Below are positions 1-7,965 of a stretch of DNA of 64,000 bases, piece by piece. Each line of letters starts with the position of its first letter. The first letter of the stretch is position 1. The stretch lies in assembly GCA_022842065.1 (NCBI GenBank), contig JALHQH010000008.1, positions 1 to 64,000 on the forward strand. Reading direction: 5' to 3'. This DNA comes from Caldilineaceae bacterium. GTDB taxonomy: Bacteria > Chloroflexota > Anaerolineae > Caldilineales > Caldilineaceae. The notes beneath the pieces are model-generated. The model did no database searches. It saw only the letters and a list, made by a program, of their open reading frames with translations, and was not told the DNA's origin. The position numbers and the translations under genes are program-made.

Positions 1-31
1 TATCTGTATCATTCGGTTTTTATTAAAAAGC

Positions 32-138
32 GATCCACGAAGGGGGTGCGGGGGGGCGCGACGCCACACCAACAAAAAGCTCAATACTCGGTGTACCTTG
101 GTGTGTCTTCGCGCCCCCCGGCACCCGCTTCGTGGATT
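32..138. repeat. Large imperfect inverted repeat
   Basis: Two arms of about 41 bases (32-72 and 98-138) are reverse complements with only a few mismatches. They are separated by about 25 bases. The arms begin with ATCCACGAAG and end in CACACCAA. The element sits just upstream of the SDR gene. It could be a terminator of an upstream gene or a small non-autonomous repeat; the sequence alone does not decide. Confidence 0.7.
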
Positions 139-189
139 AGATTTTAAAGATTTTATATTTTATTTAGACATCTAGAAAGCAGGCATGAT

Positions 190-972
190 ATGCAATTTGC
201 AGAGCAGGTCATCATTGTCACCGGCGGCGGTTCGGGGATCGGGCGGGCGGCGGCGCTGGCATTAGCTGCCGATGGAGCCAAAGTGGCTGTCTTTGAGTTG
301 CGCCAGGATCGGGCCACCGCCATTGTGGAGGAGATCAGCGGGGCGGGTGGCGAAGCGTTGGGCATTGCAGTTAATGTCGCTGACACTGCGTCCATGCAAC
401 AGGCGATTGACCAGGTGGCCGCACACTGGGGGCGCATTGATGGGGTGGTGGCGAATGCCGGCATCAATGGCGTCTGGGCCCCAATTGAAGAGATTACCAC
501 CGAGGAGTGGGACAACACGCTCAACGTCAACCTGCGCGGCACCTTTCTCACCGTGAAGTATGCCACCCCCTATCTCAAACGTCAGGGCGGCGCAATTGTG
601 GTGATCGCCTCGGTTAATGGCTCGCGCATGTTTAGCAACACCGGGGCCACCGCTTATTCCTGTGCCAAGGCCGGCCAAGTCGCCTTCGCCAAGATGATGG
701 CTGTAGAACTCGGCCCCCATCGTGTGCGCATCAATGCGGTTTGCCCTGGTGGCGTTGTCACCAACCTGGGCGAAAACACCGAACGGCGCAATCTCGAAGC
801 CGTGCGCATCCCCGTCAACTTCCCCCAGGGCGTGATTCCGCTGACCGGCCATGAACGCGCCACCCCCGAACAGGTCGCCGACCTGATCTTCTTCCTGCTC
901 TCCGACCGCGCCGCGCACATCACCGGCAGCGAAATTTGGATTGACGGCGGGCAGTCGTTGTTGCAGGGATAA
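190..972 (+). CDS. SDR-family NAD(P)-dependent oxidoreductase
   Basis: This 260-residue protein is a classical short-chain dehydrogenase/reductase, expected to be a soluble Rossmann-fold enzyme oxidising a hydroxyl group on a sugar, polyol or related substrate. Visible are the cofactor motif TGGGSGIG (residues 11-18), the NAG motif (89-91) and the catalytic Ser141, Tyr156 and Lys160 (YSCAK). The length is typical. An AGG-containing ribosome site lies about 8 bases before the ATG at 190. The gene stands alone on the plus strand and converges on an amidohydrolase across a 33-bp perfect hairpin. The nearby acid-sugar enzymes suggest carbohydrate catabolism, but the substrate cannot be read from the sequence. 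Confidence 0.93.
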   Translation: MQFAEQVIIVTGGGSGIGRAAALALAADGAKVAVFELRQDRATAIVEEISGAGGEALGIAVNVADTASMQQAIDQVAAHWGRIDGVVANAGINGVWAPIEEITTEEWDNTLNVNLRGTFLTVKYATPYLKRQGGAIVVIASVNGSRMFSNTGATAYSCAKAGQVAFAKMMAVELGPHRVRINAVCPGGVVTNLGENTERRNLEAVRIPVNFPQGVIPLTGHERATPEQVADLIFFLLSDRAAHITGSEIWIDGGQSLLQG

Positions 973-1061
973 AAGGTAAAACGTGATGCGTAAAACGTGA
1001 TTCATCGCGGCACAGTGGTCCACGGCACGAATCACGTTTTACGCATCACGTTTTACCTTTT
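971..1061. terminator. Convergent-gene hairpin, perfect 33-bp inverted repeat
   Basis: Arms 971-1003 and 1029-1061 are perfect reverse complements, built from repeats of the unit TAAAACGTGA. The hairpin fills the space between the stop of the SDR gene and the stop of the opposing amidohydrolase gene, so it can act as a bidirectional terminator. The same oligomer recurs around 25,191-25,276. Confidence 0.65.
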
Positions 1062-1066
1062 ACATT

Positions 1067-1912
1067 TCACCGCGCCTTCCCCAGCAACCCATCCAACGTC
1101 TGGCCGAGAATCCACGCCTTGTCCGCATCCGGGACGAAGGTGCAGTGGGTGCGGAAGGCTTCGAGTGCGTGTTGATAGTTCATGGCGAAGCGCACCACCG
1201 GGTAATCCGACCCCCAGCACATGCGATAGGGGCCAAAGCGTTCGTAGAGGCTGCGGATCACCCAGTGCGTATCGGCATAAGGGAAGCCCCACTTCACCGA
1301 CGAACAGTAGTGGAAGCCCGAAAGTTTGATGTGAATATTGGGCAGGCTGGCCGACGCCAGAATCTCCTGCAACCCTGGATGGGGCGGCGCTTCGGTCGCT
1401 TTCGCCCCCGCCAGATGGTGGCAGAGAATCGGCATGGTCGGGAAGCGTTTAGCCACCTCGCGGATCGCCGGCTGATGTTCAGGGCGGCCAGCGATACTGG
1501 CAATCAAGTTGTAATCAGCGGCCACTTGGAAGAAGGCATTACCCTCATCACCATAGAGCCACGCGCCATCGTCATCGTGGCGTAGATAGTGGGTGAAACC
1601 CTTGATCGGCCAGCGCTCAGCAATTGCGCGCAAGCGATCCGCCGCGCCCGGGGTGTGATAAGTCGTTGACCACGAACAATCGACATCGGGAAATTGGTAG
1701 AGGCGATTCGCGTGTTGGGCGGCGACTTCGGCAATGTATTCGTTGTTGGCCGGGTTGTGGTCGATCTGCGCGCAGATGATCACAGCTTTGTCGATGCCGT
1801 TCAGATCCATCTCGTTGAGCAGTTGCTCCACCCGCCCGCGCGATTCGGGATCGGGGACGGGGGGATTGTAAGGCCAGTAAGTCCAGGCGTGACAGTGACT
1901 ATCGATAATCAT
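1067..1912 (-). CDS. Amidohydrolase-family metal-dependent hydrolase (amidohydrolase 2 type)
   Basis: This 281-residue TIM-barrel protein resembles the amidohydrolase-2 family, which includes lactonases and decarboxylases acting on small carbonyl or sugar-acid compounds. The N-terminal metal motif is DSHCHAW (residues 4-10). A mid-protein His pair (CHH, around 170) and the late WGSDYP motif, carrying the catalytic Asp, are in the expected order. It is probably cytoplasmic because no signal peptide is seen. Its start lies only 23 bases from the divergently transcribed DUF3800 gene. With the SDR and enolase-type genes it would fit a sugar-acid lactone step, but the substrate is inference. Confidence 0.85.
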   Translation of the reverse strand: MIIDSHCHAWTYWPYNPPVPDPESRGRVEQLLNEMDLNGIDKAVIICAQIDHNPANNEYIAEVAAQHANRLYQFPDVDCSWSTTYHTPGAADRLRAIAERWPIKGFTHYLRHDDDGAWLYGDEGNAFFQVAADYNLIASIAGRPEHQPAIREVAKRFPTMPILCHHLAGAKATEAPPHPGLQEILASASLPNIHIKLSGFHYCSSVKWGFPYADTHWVIRSLYERFGPYRMCWGSDYPVVRFAMNYQHALEAFRTHCTFVPDADKAWILGQTLDGLLGKAR

Positions 1913-1935
1913 AATTTTTCTCAGATAGGTGACTA

Positions 1936-2523
1936 ATGAGTGATATGGACGGGGTGGCTACCCAAAAGTTATATTGTTATGTAGATGAAACCGGTCAGGA
2001 CACAAAGGGTAAGTACTTTATCGTTTCCGTCGTGATCGCCCAAGAAGACCGCGATCAACTGATTGAGTTTTTGGAAAAAGTGGAGCAAGAGACCGGCAAA
2101 AAAGCGACCAAATGGCACAAAACTGCGAAAACCATCAAACGGTACTTTATCGAGCAACTATTCCAAAATCAAACCTTGCGCCGTAAAATTTTTTATTCTG
2201 CCTATAACAATGCTTCAGCCTACCAAGAACTGACTGTACTTACCGTTGCTGCTGCAATTCATGCGACTAAACATCAGGCCAAATACAAAGCTTCGATCTT
2301 CATTGATGGTTTACAAAAATCAGAAGTGACCGTTGTTGGCGCTAAGTTAAGAAAAATTGGTGTCAGCACAGAAAAAGTGAGAGGGGTACGTGATGAGAGT
2401 CATGTTCTGATTAGACTAGCCGACGCGATCGCCGGTTTTATCCGTGAATATGAAGAGGGGTATGACTACGCGCTTGCTCTCTATGCCCTTGGTATCAAAA
2501 ATAAGATACTTACTGAAGTCTAA
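1936..2523 (+). CDS. DUF3800 domain-containing protein
   Basis: This 195-residue protein matches the DUF3800 pattern: an N-terminal YVDETGQD segment (residues 15-22), a central FIDG strand (about 129-132) and a C-terminal DESHVLIRLADAIAGF block (about 154-169). These acidic clusters suggest an RNase H-like nuclease fold, which is family-level speculation. An AGGTG ribosome site precedes the ATG. The gene is more A+T-rich than its neighbours, for example in its Lys-rich stretch around residues 50-70, which suggests horizontal acquisition. It converges on a small structured RNA gene with its own promoter and terminator. DUF3800 genes are known to occur beside conserved structured RNAs, so the pair may be one functional unit. 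Confidence 0.85.
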   Translation: MSDMDGVATQKLYCYVDETGQDTKGKYFIVSVVIAQEDRDQLIEFLEKVEQETGKKATKWHKTAKTIKRYFIEQLFQNQTLRRKIFYSAYNNASAYQELTVLTVAAAIHATKHQAKYKASIFIDGLQKSEVTVVGAKLRKIGVSTEKVRGVRDESHVLIRLADAIAGFIREYEEGYDYALALYALGIKNKILTEV

Positions 2524-2550
2524 ACGGAAGAGATCACAAAAGTAGACAAT

Positions 2551-2658
2551 AAAAAACCCACTTAGCAACTGCCAGCGGTGGGAGCAACCTAGCCCAAAGT
2601 TTTACCCGAAGGATCACTTTGGGCATCCGCCCATACGGGAAGTATTCGGTTGTGATTT
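2551..2658 (-). ncRNA. Candidate structured small RNA next to the DUF3800 gene
   Basis: On the minus strand a discrete transcription unit of about 108 nt is visible. It has a sigma-70 promoter (TTGAAA-17-TATACT), a start near 2658, a folded body and an intrinsic terminator. In the body, CAACC near the 5' end can pair with GGUUG. CCCAAAG pairs with CUUUGGG and encloses a CCUUCGGG tetraloop-type hairpin, and a CCCG/CGGG pairing could form a pseudoknot. The terminator is a CCCAC/GTGGG stem followed by six T residues (2551-2582). No reading frame of note is present. Families of DUF3800-linked RNA motifs have been described from comparative genomics; whether this matches one of them needs a covariance-model search. 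Its role could be antitoxin-like or regulatory. Confidence 0.65.
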
Positions 2659-2664
2659 AACCAA

Positions 2665-2693
2665 AGTATATCATGGTTGCCAGGATTTTTCAA
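2665..2693 (-). promoter_or_regulatory. Sigma-70 promoter of the small RNA
   Basis: On the minus strand the -35 box TTGAAA (2688-2693) and the -10 box TATACT (2665-2670) are separated by exactly 17 bases. This is close to consensus. It lies just downstream of the stop codon of the 78-residue protein gene, so the RNA is transcribed independently of that gene. Confidence 0.65.
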
Positions 2694-2721
2694 GTGGTAA
2701 AAAATATAAAAACATATGGAT

Positions 2722-2958
2722 TTAAGCAACCTCCAGCAAGGTCTGCTCTAGATCTAATGGCAGCGCAACCGGATAAAACCGCTTTGCCGCATAAGCGTAA
2801 TCTTCACCGCTTTCATCGATCACACGAATATAGCCATGGATCTTTGCTTTAGGATCAGGGATGATCCGGTAGAGTTTACCGGACTCTAATGCCGATTCAT
2901 CGCCTTCGTTGTTAATACAGACCGCAAAAGGGCATTCGGAATTCGTTTCTGTCGTCAT
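2722..2958 (-). CDS. Small conserved protein of unknown function
   Basis: This 78-residue acidic protein starts at the ATG at 2958; a TTG two codons upstream is less likely. The segments FAVCINNEG, LESGKLYRIIPD and IRVIDESGEDYAY resemble a widespread family of small hypothetical proteins with a conserved RVIDESGEDY core. The compact beta-rich pattern resembles an SH3-like or swapped-hairpin fold, but that is a guess. No signal peptide or membrane segment is present. It lies on the same strand as, and just upstream of, the small RNA's promoter. No function can be assigned. Confidence 0.65.
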   Translation of the reverse strand: MTTETNSECPFAVCINNEGDESALESGKLYRIIPDPKAKIHGYIRVIDESGEDYAYAAKRFYPVALPLDLEQTLLEVA

Positions 2959-3311
2959 AATCAATCCAGTAAGGGAAGCTTTAGTTTAAACTTTACGCGA
3001 CCAATGCCATGCGCTTCATACCAACCAAGCTACCCCACCCTAACCCTCACTGCGATTAAGGTAAGCGACCTCACCCCTGGGGTCCCTGTGGGAACCTCTC
3101 CAACTTGGAGCGGGGCGCAATTCTCCCCCGCTCCGGCGCGGAGAGGGGGTCAGGGGGTGAGGTCGATCGGCCCCTCCTTACCTTAATGGCAGTGACCCTA
3201 ACCCTCCCCTGCTAAGGGCGGGAACCTGGGTCTCCCAGCTAGATCCCCTCCCCAAACTGGGGCGCGCGCCTAAGAGGCAACCGCTGCTAGGCGCGGGAGG
3301 GGTTAGTTGTT
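2959..3311. repeat. GC-rich nested palindromic repeats in an intergenic region
   Basis: There is no gene in this stretch. From about 3047 to 3195 it holds a nested imperfect palindrome: CACTGCGATTAAGGTAAG on the left matches CTTACCTTAATGGCAGTG on the right, with CCTCACCCC / GGGGTGAGG inside. A second palindrome runs from about 3198 to 3307 (CTAACCCTCCCC / GGAGGGGTTAG). They resemble REP/MITE-type elements common in environmental genomes. Short reading frames across them look spurious. Confidence 0.6.
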
Positions 3312-4493
3312 CTACCAATTCGTATACGAGCCATCCCGTCGGCGCAAATGGGGCGCTTCCCACAGCTTTAACTCTTGCTTGAGAATCAACTCCTCGTTGA
3401 CCTCAATGCCCAAGCCCGGTGTCGTGGGGATTGGGAAGCGGCTGCCCTCCAGCAGGGGTTGGACCGGGAAAATTTCTGGGTCGGAGAAGCGCCCCGGTTC
3501 GGTCGGGGAGATGCGCACTTCCAACCAGGCAAAGTTGGGTACGGCTGCGGCCAGATGAAGGGTCGCCGCGGTGCAGACCGGCCCCAGCGGGTTGTGCGGC
3601 ATCAGGTCGATGTAGTGCGCTTCGGCCATTGCCGCGACTTTCATCGACTCGGTGAGGCCGCCGACATTACAGACATCAATCCGCGCATAGTTGGTAATGC
3701 CCCGCTCGATGTAGGGCAGAAAGTGCCACTTGCTGGAAATCTCTTCACCAATCGCAAAAGGGATGGTCGTCATTTTGCGCAGTGCTTCGTAGGCTTCGGG
3801 GCTTTCATCACGGATTGGCTCTTCTAAAAAGTCGAGTGTCCCCGCGGGCATCCGTTGACAGAAGGACGCCGCTTCGGCCACGCTCAGCCGGTGGTGATAA
3901 TCGATGCCCAAAACCACTTCTGGCCCAATCGCTTCGCGTAACTTGGTCAGGTTGCGCGCCGTCACGCCGATCGATTCCCACGGTTCCCAGATGTTGTCGC
4001 TTTCGCCGCCGCCGGCTCCATAATTCGCCGACGAGGTGTAGTTGGGCACCGTACGGATCACATTCCAGCCGGAACTGGTGAGCAGTTGCGCCCCTTCGAT
4101 CAGTCCTTCGGCGGTCGGCGCAAACATGGTGGCAAAACAGGGCACAAAGTCCCGTTGTTTGCCGCCAAGCAACTGGTAGACCGGCACGCCGAGCGCTTTG
4201 CCGACAATGTCATACAGCGCAATGTCGATGGCCGAGATCGCCGCGGTGAGCACGCGCCCGCCTTCAAAATATTGGCTACGATACATCTCCTGCCAGAGCG
4301 CGCCGATGCGCATGGGGTCGCGACCAAGCAGAAATTCGCGATAATGTTTGACCGCGCCGGCCACGGCCAGTTCACGCCCGGAGAGGCCGCTCTCGCCCCA
4401 GCCGTAGATGCCTTCATCGGTTTCAACTTTGACTAGACATTGATTGCGCGTGCCGACCCAGACGGGGTAGCACTTGATTTCGGTAATTTTCAT
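3312..4493 (-). CDS. Enolase-superfamily dehydratase, galactonate-dehydratase-like
   Basis: This 393-residue protein belongs to the mandelate racemase/muconate lactonizing group, which abstracts the alpha-proton of a carboxylate with Mg2+ help. The metal ligands are visible as Asp in GIDYHHR, Glu in FLEEPI and Glu in IGEE. The catalytic His lies in LMPHNPLGP. The HHR and HNPLGP signatures favour sugar-acid dehydratases of the D-galactonate type. The N-terminal capping domain (residues 1-110) is complete. The start codon opens with MKITEIKCYPVW, typical for the group. It is followed downstream on the same strand by DinB and an isomerase-like TIM barrel in reverse order, so a sugar-acid catabolic role is likely. 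The exact substrate is unknown. Confidence 0.88.
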   Translation of the reverse strand: MKITEIKCYPVWVGTRNQCLVKVETDEGIYGWGESGLSGRELAVAGAVKHYREFLLGRDPMRIGALWQEMYRSQYFEGGRVLTAAISAIDIALYDIVGKALGVPVYQLLGGKQRDFVPCFATMFAPTAEGLIEGAQLLTSSGWNVIRTVPNYTSSANYGAGGGESDNIWEPWESIGVTARNLTKLREAIGPEVVLGIDYHHRLSVAEAASFCQRMPAGTLDFLEEPIRDESPEAYEALRKMTTIPFAIGEEISSKWHFLPYIERGITNYARIDVCNVGGLTESMKVAAMAEAHYIDLMPHNPLGPVCTAATLHLAAAVPNFAWLEVRISPTEPGRFSDPEIFPVQPLLEGSRFPIPTTPGLGIEVNEELILKQELKLWEAPHLRRRDGSYTNW

Positions 4494-4545
4494 GGTTAGG
4501 GAGCTTTTCTATGGTGATTTGGTGATTCATGAACTGCGCTAAATA

Positions 4546-5058
4546 CTACCAATCGCCGGCATAGGCCAGCGAAGTTTCCCCCACCTGGCGTTGATGCCAG
4601 GCATAGTGGAGCTCGATCAACTGGCGCAAATGTAACAGATCATGCGCCGCCCAGTTGACCAGGAAATCGTAGGCGGTGATGGTGAAGCCGGCGGGATGGC
4701 TATAGCGCGTTGTCCAATCAGGATTGCGCAGGTTGTGCAGCCAGGCCACGGAGCGGTCGCGTTCATCCTGAAAGTTTTGCAGGGAGACAGCCAGGTTGCG
4801 CGTATTGTAGCTGCGTGCGGTTACCCAGCCTTGGGGGTCAATCGGCGGAGCTTCTTCTCCAGGACGGTGAAGCAGATAATCGATGCGCTGGCGAAAATCC
4901 TCGCGTTCTTCGTCGTAGAGGTGATTAACTACCTCCAGGATCGACCAATCGTCTGGCGTTGGCTTCCACTGCGCCTGTTCAGCCGTGCAATTGACAAGCA
5001 GGCTGCGAATCGTCTGCGCCTGGTGGGTAAGTTGACGGGCAATCGCAATATGATGCAT
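4546..5058 (-). CDS. DinB-family protein
   Basis: This 170-residue protein has the DinB/YfiT-like four-helix fold signature. It opens with HHIAIARQLTHQ and has a metal-binding pattern of three His residues: one in VVNHLYDEE, then two in NWAAHDLLHLRQ near residue 140. Members include thiol-dependent transferases; many are uncharacterised. The start was placed at 5058 rather than 5148. The ATG at 5058 follows the preceding gene's stop by 7 bases, and the extra 30 residues of the longer frame only shadow that gene. It is probably co-transcribed with the isomerase-like gene upstream. Confidence 0.85.
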   Translation of the reverse strand: MHHIAIARQLTHQAQTIRSLLVNCTAEQAQWKPTPDDWSILEVVNHLYDEEREDFRQRIDYLLHRPGEEAPPIDPQGWVTARSYNTRNLAVSLQNFQDERDRSVAWLHNLRNPDWTTRYSHPAGFTITAYDFLVNWAAHDLLHLRQLIELHYAWHQRQVGETSLAYAGDW

Positions 5059-5065
5059 GGTTGCT

Positions 5066-5848
5066 TTACCCTTTCGTCGCCAGTTGTTGCAAATAGGCCA
5101 AACTCTGGGTGATGCGCGCAGCGGGATTGTCACCGCCGCGGAATTCAAAACAGTAGGGAAACGTTTGCGGCAAACTGTCGAGCGCCGCTAAGATCGCCCC
5201 CAGTGGCAAGATTCCCGCGCCCAGCTCGACCGGAGCCGCGCCGCTCGTGCCGGTCTTGTCCTTGATGTGCGCATAAACCGCGCGATGACCAACCGTGTTG
5301 ATCGCCTCAATCACATCTTGCTCGTGTTGGGCATAGTTGCCGATGTCAATATTCGTGCCAAGTGCCGGGGCGTCAATGCGGTCGAGCACCCGTTTGATCT
5401 CGTGCAACTTGCCGCCGGGCATACCAACATAATTTTCCAAGGCAATCACAACGTTGTGGCTAGCGGCATAGTCAACCGCGGCTTGGGCGGCCGCCCAACC
5501 ATCCGCATCATCGTCGGCTGGGGCCGGCCCCTGAAAGACCCGCAGCAGCGGTGAGCCTAAGGCTTGGGCCGCGTCAATATCCTGGCGTAACACAACCTGG
5601 CCATTGGGATCGTCACTAAAGAGCGTGACATGGGTGGCATAGGTGACAAGCAACCCTAAAGCCTCGATCCGTGCGCGGGCCGCCTCTAGTTCGGTTTGCC
5701 AGTTGGCCCAGGTTTCTCGGCGCAACTCAACCCCAGCCGCGCCGACCCGGTGCGCGGTTTCGATCACATCAAAAACCGTACACGCGCCACTTTTCAGTGC
5801 ATCTTCATATTGCATCACCGAGATCAAAACTGGGCGTTGCGTTGCCAT
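5066..5848 (-). CDS. Sugar phosphate isomerase/epimerase-like TIM-barrel protein
   Basis: This 260-residue protein of the xylose-isomerase-like TIM-barrel family opens with MATQRPVLISVMQYED. Expected acidic and His ligands appear in ALENYVG (about 148), GTNIDIGN (about 177), YAHIKDK (about 207) and FEFRGGDN near the end. Such enzymes isomerise or epimerise sugars or act on inositol derivatives. The ATG at 5848 is preceded by AGAAGG at a good distance and is preferred to the upstream ATG at 5878. The downstream DinB gene follows after 7 bases, so the two form an operon. The substrate is unknown. Confidence 0.82.
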   Translation of the reverse strand: MATQRPVLISVMQYEDALKSGACTVFDVIETAHRVGAAGVELRRETWANWQTELEAARARIEALGLLVTYATHVTLFSDDPNGQVVLRQDIDAAQALGSPLLRVFQGPAPADDDADGWAAAQAAVDYAASHNVVIALENYVGMPGGKLHEIKRVLDRIDAPALGTNIDIGNYAQHEQDVIEAINTVGHRAVYAHIKDKTGTSGAAPVELGAGILPLGAILAALDSLPQTFPYCFEFRGGDNPAARITQSLAYLQQLATKG

Positions 5849-5907
5849 GTCATTCCCTTCTGCATTAACCATTCTCAATTGTCAATTCTCAATTAACCAT
5901 TATGCCC

Positions 5908-6579
5908 CTACCAAAGCGTAATAATCCGCTCTTCGCCCTTGCGCAATTTCTCGCGATTAGACCGCAGCGCGGCGATCACCGAAAAGAGGGCAATTACCCC
6001 ATAAATGATGTAGGGCCACGGCACCAAGTCGCGGTCATTCAGCCCCAGCACCAGAAAGACGGTAAAAGCCCCGGCACCCACCACAAAAGTCCCGACTGAG
6101 GCCATGCGCGTCCACCAGATGGCAAACGCACCGATCAGCCAGACGATGCTCCCCACCAGCGGCGAAAGCATCATTGTCGTCGCGGCGGAGGTAATCCCAC
6201 CTGCCCCACCCTTAAAGCCCATAAAGACCGACCAGTTGTGGCCAATAATGGCTGCCCCGCCGGCCAAGGCTTCGGCCAGATGTAGGTAGAGCAAGCGCGC
6301 CGTGGCCTCCTCTACCCCCATCTCCCCTGGCTCACCAAAGCCATAGTGATAGAGCAACTGGACGAGCCAAATCGCTACCGCCCCTTTGACCGCGTCACCG
6401 ATCAGGGTTGGCACCGCCGCCTTGAGCCCCGCTGCGCGCCAGACGTTCGTCGTCCCGGTGCGCCCACTGCCAATGCTGCGCACATCAACGCCATACAGGC
6501 GGCAGACTAACATGCCGATGGGCAGCGCGCCCAGCAAATAGCCGAGGATAATGGCAACGGGGATCAAGGTCCAGATCAT
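5908..6579 (-). CDS. plsY: Glycerol-3-phosphate acyltransferase PlsY
   Basis: This 223-residue integral membrane protein with about five to six hydrophobic helices matches PlsY, which transfers the acyl group of acyl-phosphate to glycerol 3-phosphate in the first step of phospholipid synthesis. Motif 1 appears as GSGRTGTTNVWR (usual form GSGNIGATN). Motif 2, the phosphate loop, appears as GFKGGAGGITS (usual form GGKGVAT), and GHNWSVF is a further PlsY signature. The start is preceded by AAGAAGG. The changes in the first two motifs (RT for NI, GAGG for KGVA) may mark a lineage variant. The neighbour downstream is a peroxidase, so the position does not suggest a lipid operon. Confidence 0.88.
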   Translation of the reverse strand: MIWTLIPVAIILGYLLGALPIGMLVCRLYGVDVRSIGSGRTGTTNVWRAAGLKAAVPTLIGDAVKGAVAIWLVQLLYHYGFGEPGEMGVEEATARLLYLHLAEALAGGAAIIGHNWSVFMGFKGGAGGITSAATTMMLSPLVGSIVWLIGAFAIWWTRMASVGTFVVGAGAFTVFLVLGLNDRDLVPWPYIIYGVIALFSVIAALRSNREKLRKGEERIITLW

Positions 6580-6623
6580 AATAAATTTGCCTTCTTGCGC
6601 AATGGATTCGTGGTGGTGGGAGC

Positions 6624-6722
6624 GAATGGTTGGTTAGTTGGATGGTTAGTTAGTTAGTTGGTGAAGGGAGAAACAACTCCACCAACTAACTAACTAACCA
6701 ACCAACCAACAAACTAACCAAT
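6624..6722. repeat. GGTTAGTT-type low-complexity palindrome
   Basis: A run of TTGGTTAGTTGGATGG followed by TTAGTTAGTTGG is mirrored by CCAACTAACTAACTAACC and further ACCAACC units. The result is a long hairpin between plsY and the thiol peroxidase gene. The same unit recurs at five other places in this window. It may act as a terminator for plsY's upstream neighbour on the minus strand. Confidence 0.6.
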
Positions 6723-7226
6723 CTCTTTCAATGCAGCCAACGCAGCGTCATAGTCTGGGTGCTGGGGAATGGCGGGGACATATTCGGCATAGCGCACGGT
6801 GTCGCTGCTATCGACAATAAAAATGGCGCGCTGATCAAGGCGCAATTCCTCGACCCAGGTGCCATAAGCCTGCCCAAAGGCCATATCGCTATGGTCAGAG
6901 AGCATCTTGACCTTGTCAACCCCAGCCGCGCCACACCAACGGCTCTGTGCCATCGGCAGGTCGGCGCTGACGGTTAGCACGACGACATTGTCACCCAGTT
7001 GACCGGCGGTTTCATTCATGCGCCGGGTCTGTGCGTCACAGATGCCGGTGTCGATGCTGGGGATCACGCTGATCAGGCGCGTTTTGCCGGCGGTGTCGCC
7101 CAGCAAGTTGAACTTGGTCAGCAGGCCATCGGCCATGGTGACATCGGGCGCTTTCGCCCCCACCTGTAATTCCTCCCCTTTGACGCTGAAGAGGTTGTCG
7201 CGCAGTGAAACTTTTCGAGCACTCAT
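6714..7226 (-). CDS. tpx: Thiol peroxidase (atypical 2-Cys peroxiredoxin)
   Basis: This 170-residue protein matches Tpx, a thioredoxin-dependent lipid hydroperoxide and H2O2 peroxidase. The peroxidatic Cys63 lies in PSIDTGICDAQTRR and the resolving Cys98 in AQSRWCGAAG. Both are at standard Tpx positions, with the intervening VLTVSADLP strand. The length is normal and no export signal is seen, so it is cytoplasmic. A strong ribosome site (GAAGGAG) precedes the ATG. It is monocistronic, with palindromic DNA downstream. Regulation is not visible. Confidence 0.94.
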   Translation of the reverse strand: MSARKVSLRDNLFSVKGEELQVGAKAPDVTMADGLLTKFNLLGDTAGKTRLISVIPSIDTGICDAQTRRMNETAGQLGDNVVVLTVSADLPMAQSRWCGAAGVDKVKMLSDHSDMAFGQAYGTWVEELRLDQRAIFIVDSSDTVRYAEYVPAIPQHPDYDAALAALKEIG

Positions 7227-7357
7227 GCTTTCTCCTTCAAGATTTATTTCGCATTGTTGCTTTTGACTTGTGTACGCAAGCCGTCATTAAAATAGCAAGG
7301 AAGCTTGTAACTGCCTGTCAGCGCAGTTACAAGCGCCATGTTTGCCCCTGTGCCTGC

Positions 7358-7798
7358 TTACGTTGACGGTTTGGCGCGTGGGGGCAGAATGGGAATCCCC
7401 GGTGGCCGCTCGGGACGGAGGCTGTTCGTAAAGGGGGGCTCATTTTTGGCAGTGCCCTGGATGTTCAATTCTGCGCGCAGCACAACCCCGTCATCCATAT
7501 AGAAACTGCCCACGTGGAGCGCCCCATAGATCTGGCTGCCCTGTAACAACTCGACGCGCTCAGCCTGGAGGATGCCTTTGTAAACGCCCCGAATACTGAC
7601 CGTGCGCGCCACAATATCCGCCTGTACCCGCGCGGTTTCGGTTAGGATCACATTGGCAGCTGTTTCAATCTGTCCACCATCGACAGCACCATCAATCCGA
7701 ATGCTACCCTCACAACGCAGATGGCCATTAAAGGTGGCACGTACCCCAATCACCACCTCAATTGCATCAGCTTCAGGTCTTTGCATGCGACTGAACAA
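7358..7798 (-). CDS. Bactofilin-family polymer-forming cytoskeletal protein
   Basis: This 146-residue protein has the right-handed beta-helix pattern of bactofilins (residues about 15-115), with repeated short hydrophobic strands such as [20 protein letters not shown]. The N-terminus is short and the Pro-rich tail ([14 protein letters not shown]) is disordered, as usual. Bactofilins self-assemble without nucleotides into membrane-associated filaments for cell shape or localisation of envelope enzymes. The start is TTG at 7798, chosen because GGAGGT lies 5 to 6 bases upstream. It is separated from prs by a long palindrome. Confidence 0.88.
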   Translation of the reverse strand: MFSRMQRPEADAIEVVIGVRATFNGHLRCEGSIRIDGAVDGGQIETAANVILTETARVQADIVARTVSIRGVYKGILQAERVELLQGSQIYGALHVGSFYMDDGVVLRAELNIQGTAKNEPPFTNSLRPERPPGIPILPPRAKPST

Positions 7799-7830
7799 GG
7801 AACACCTCCAGATGAAAGTAACAGTTATAT

Positions 7831-7965
7831 GGGGGAGGGGGGGGGAAGGTAAATCGGTACATCGGTAAATCGGTACATCGATCGGTAAACGCTTACCTGT
7901 TTACCGATCTACTGATTTACCGATCTACTGATTTACTTATCTACTGCTCTACCTTCCCCCTCCCC
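7831..7965. terminator. Long intergenic palindrome between prs and the bactofilin gene
   Basis: Outer arms of G-rich and C-rich sequence (GGAGGGGGGGGGAAGGTA versus TACCTTCCCCCTCCCC) enclose repeats of GGTAAATCGGTACATC and their complements, so nearly all 135 bases can fold back. It lies directly after the prs stop codon on the minus strand and may terminate that transcript. A relative occurs at 16,225-16,299. Confidence 0.6.

Noticed and set aside
3004..3363. Short open frames across the GC-rich palindromes
   Set aside because: They lie in inverted-repeat DNA, lack ribosome sites, and encode low-complexity Pro/Ser-rich peptides with no conservation signal.
5059..5148. N-terminal extension of the DinB protein into the isomerase gene
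   Set aside because: The extra 30 residues only mirror the reading frame of the preceding gene; ATG 5058 fits the spacing and the start of the DinB fold.
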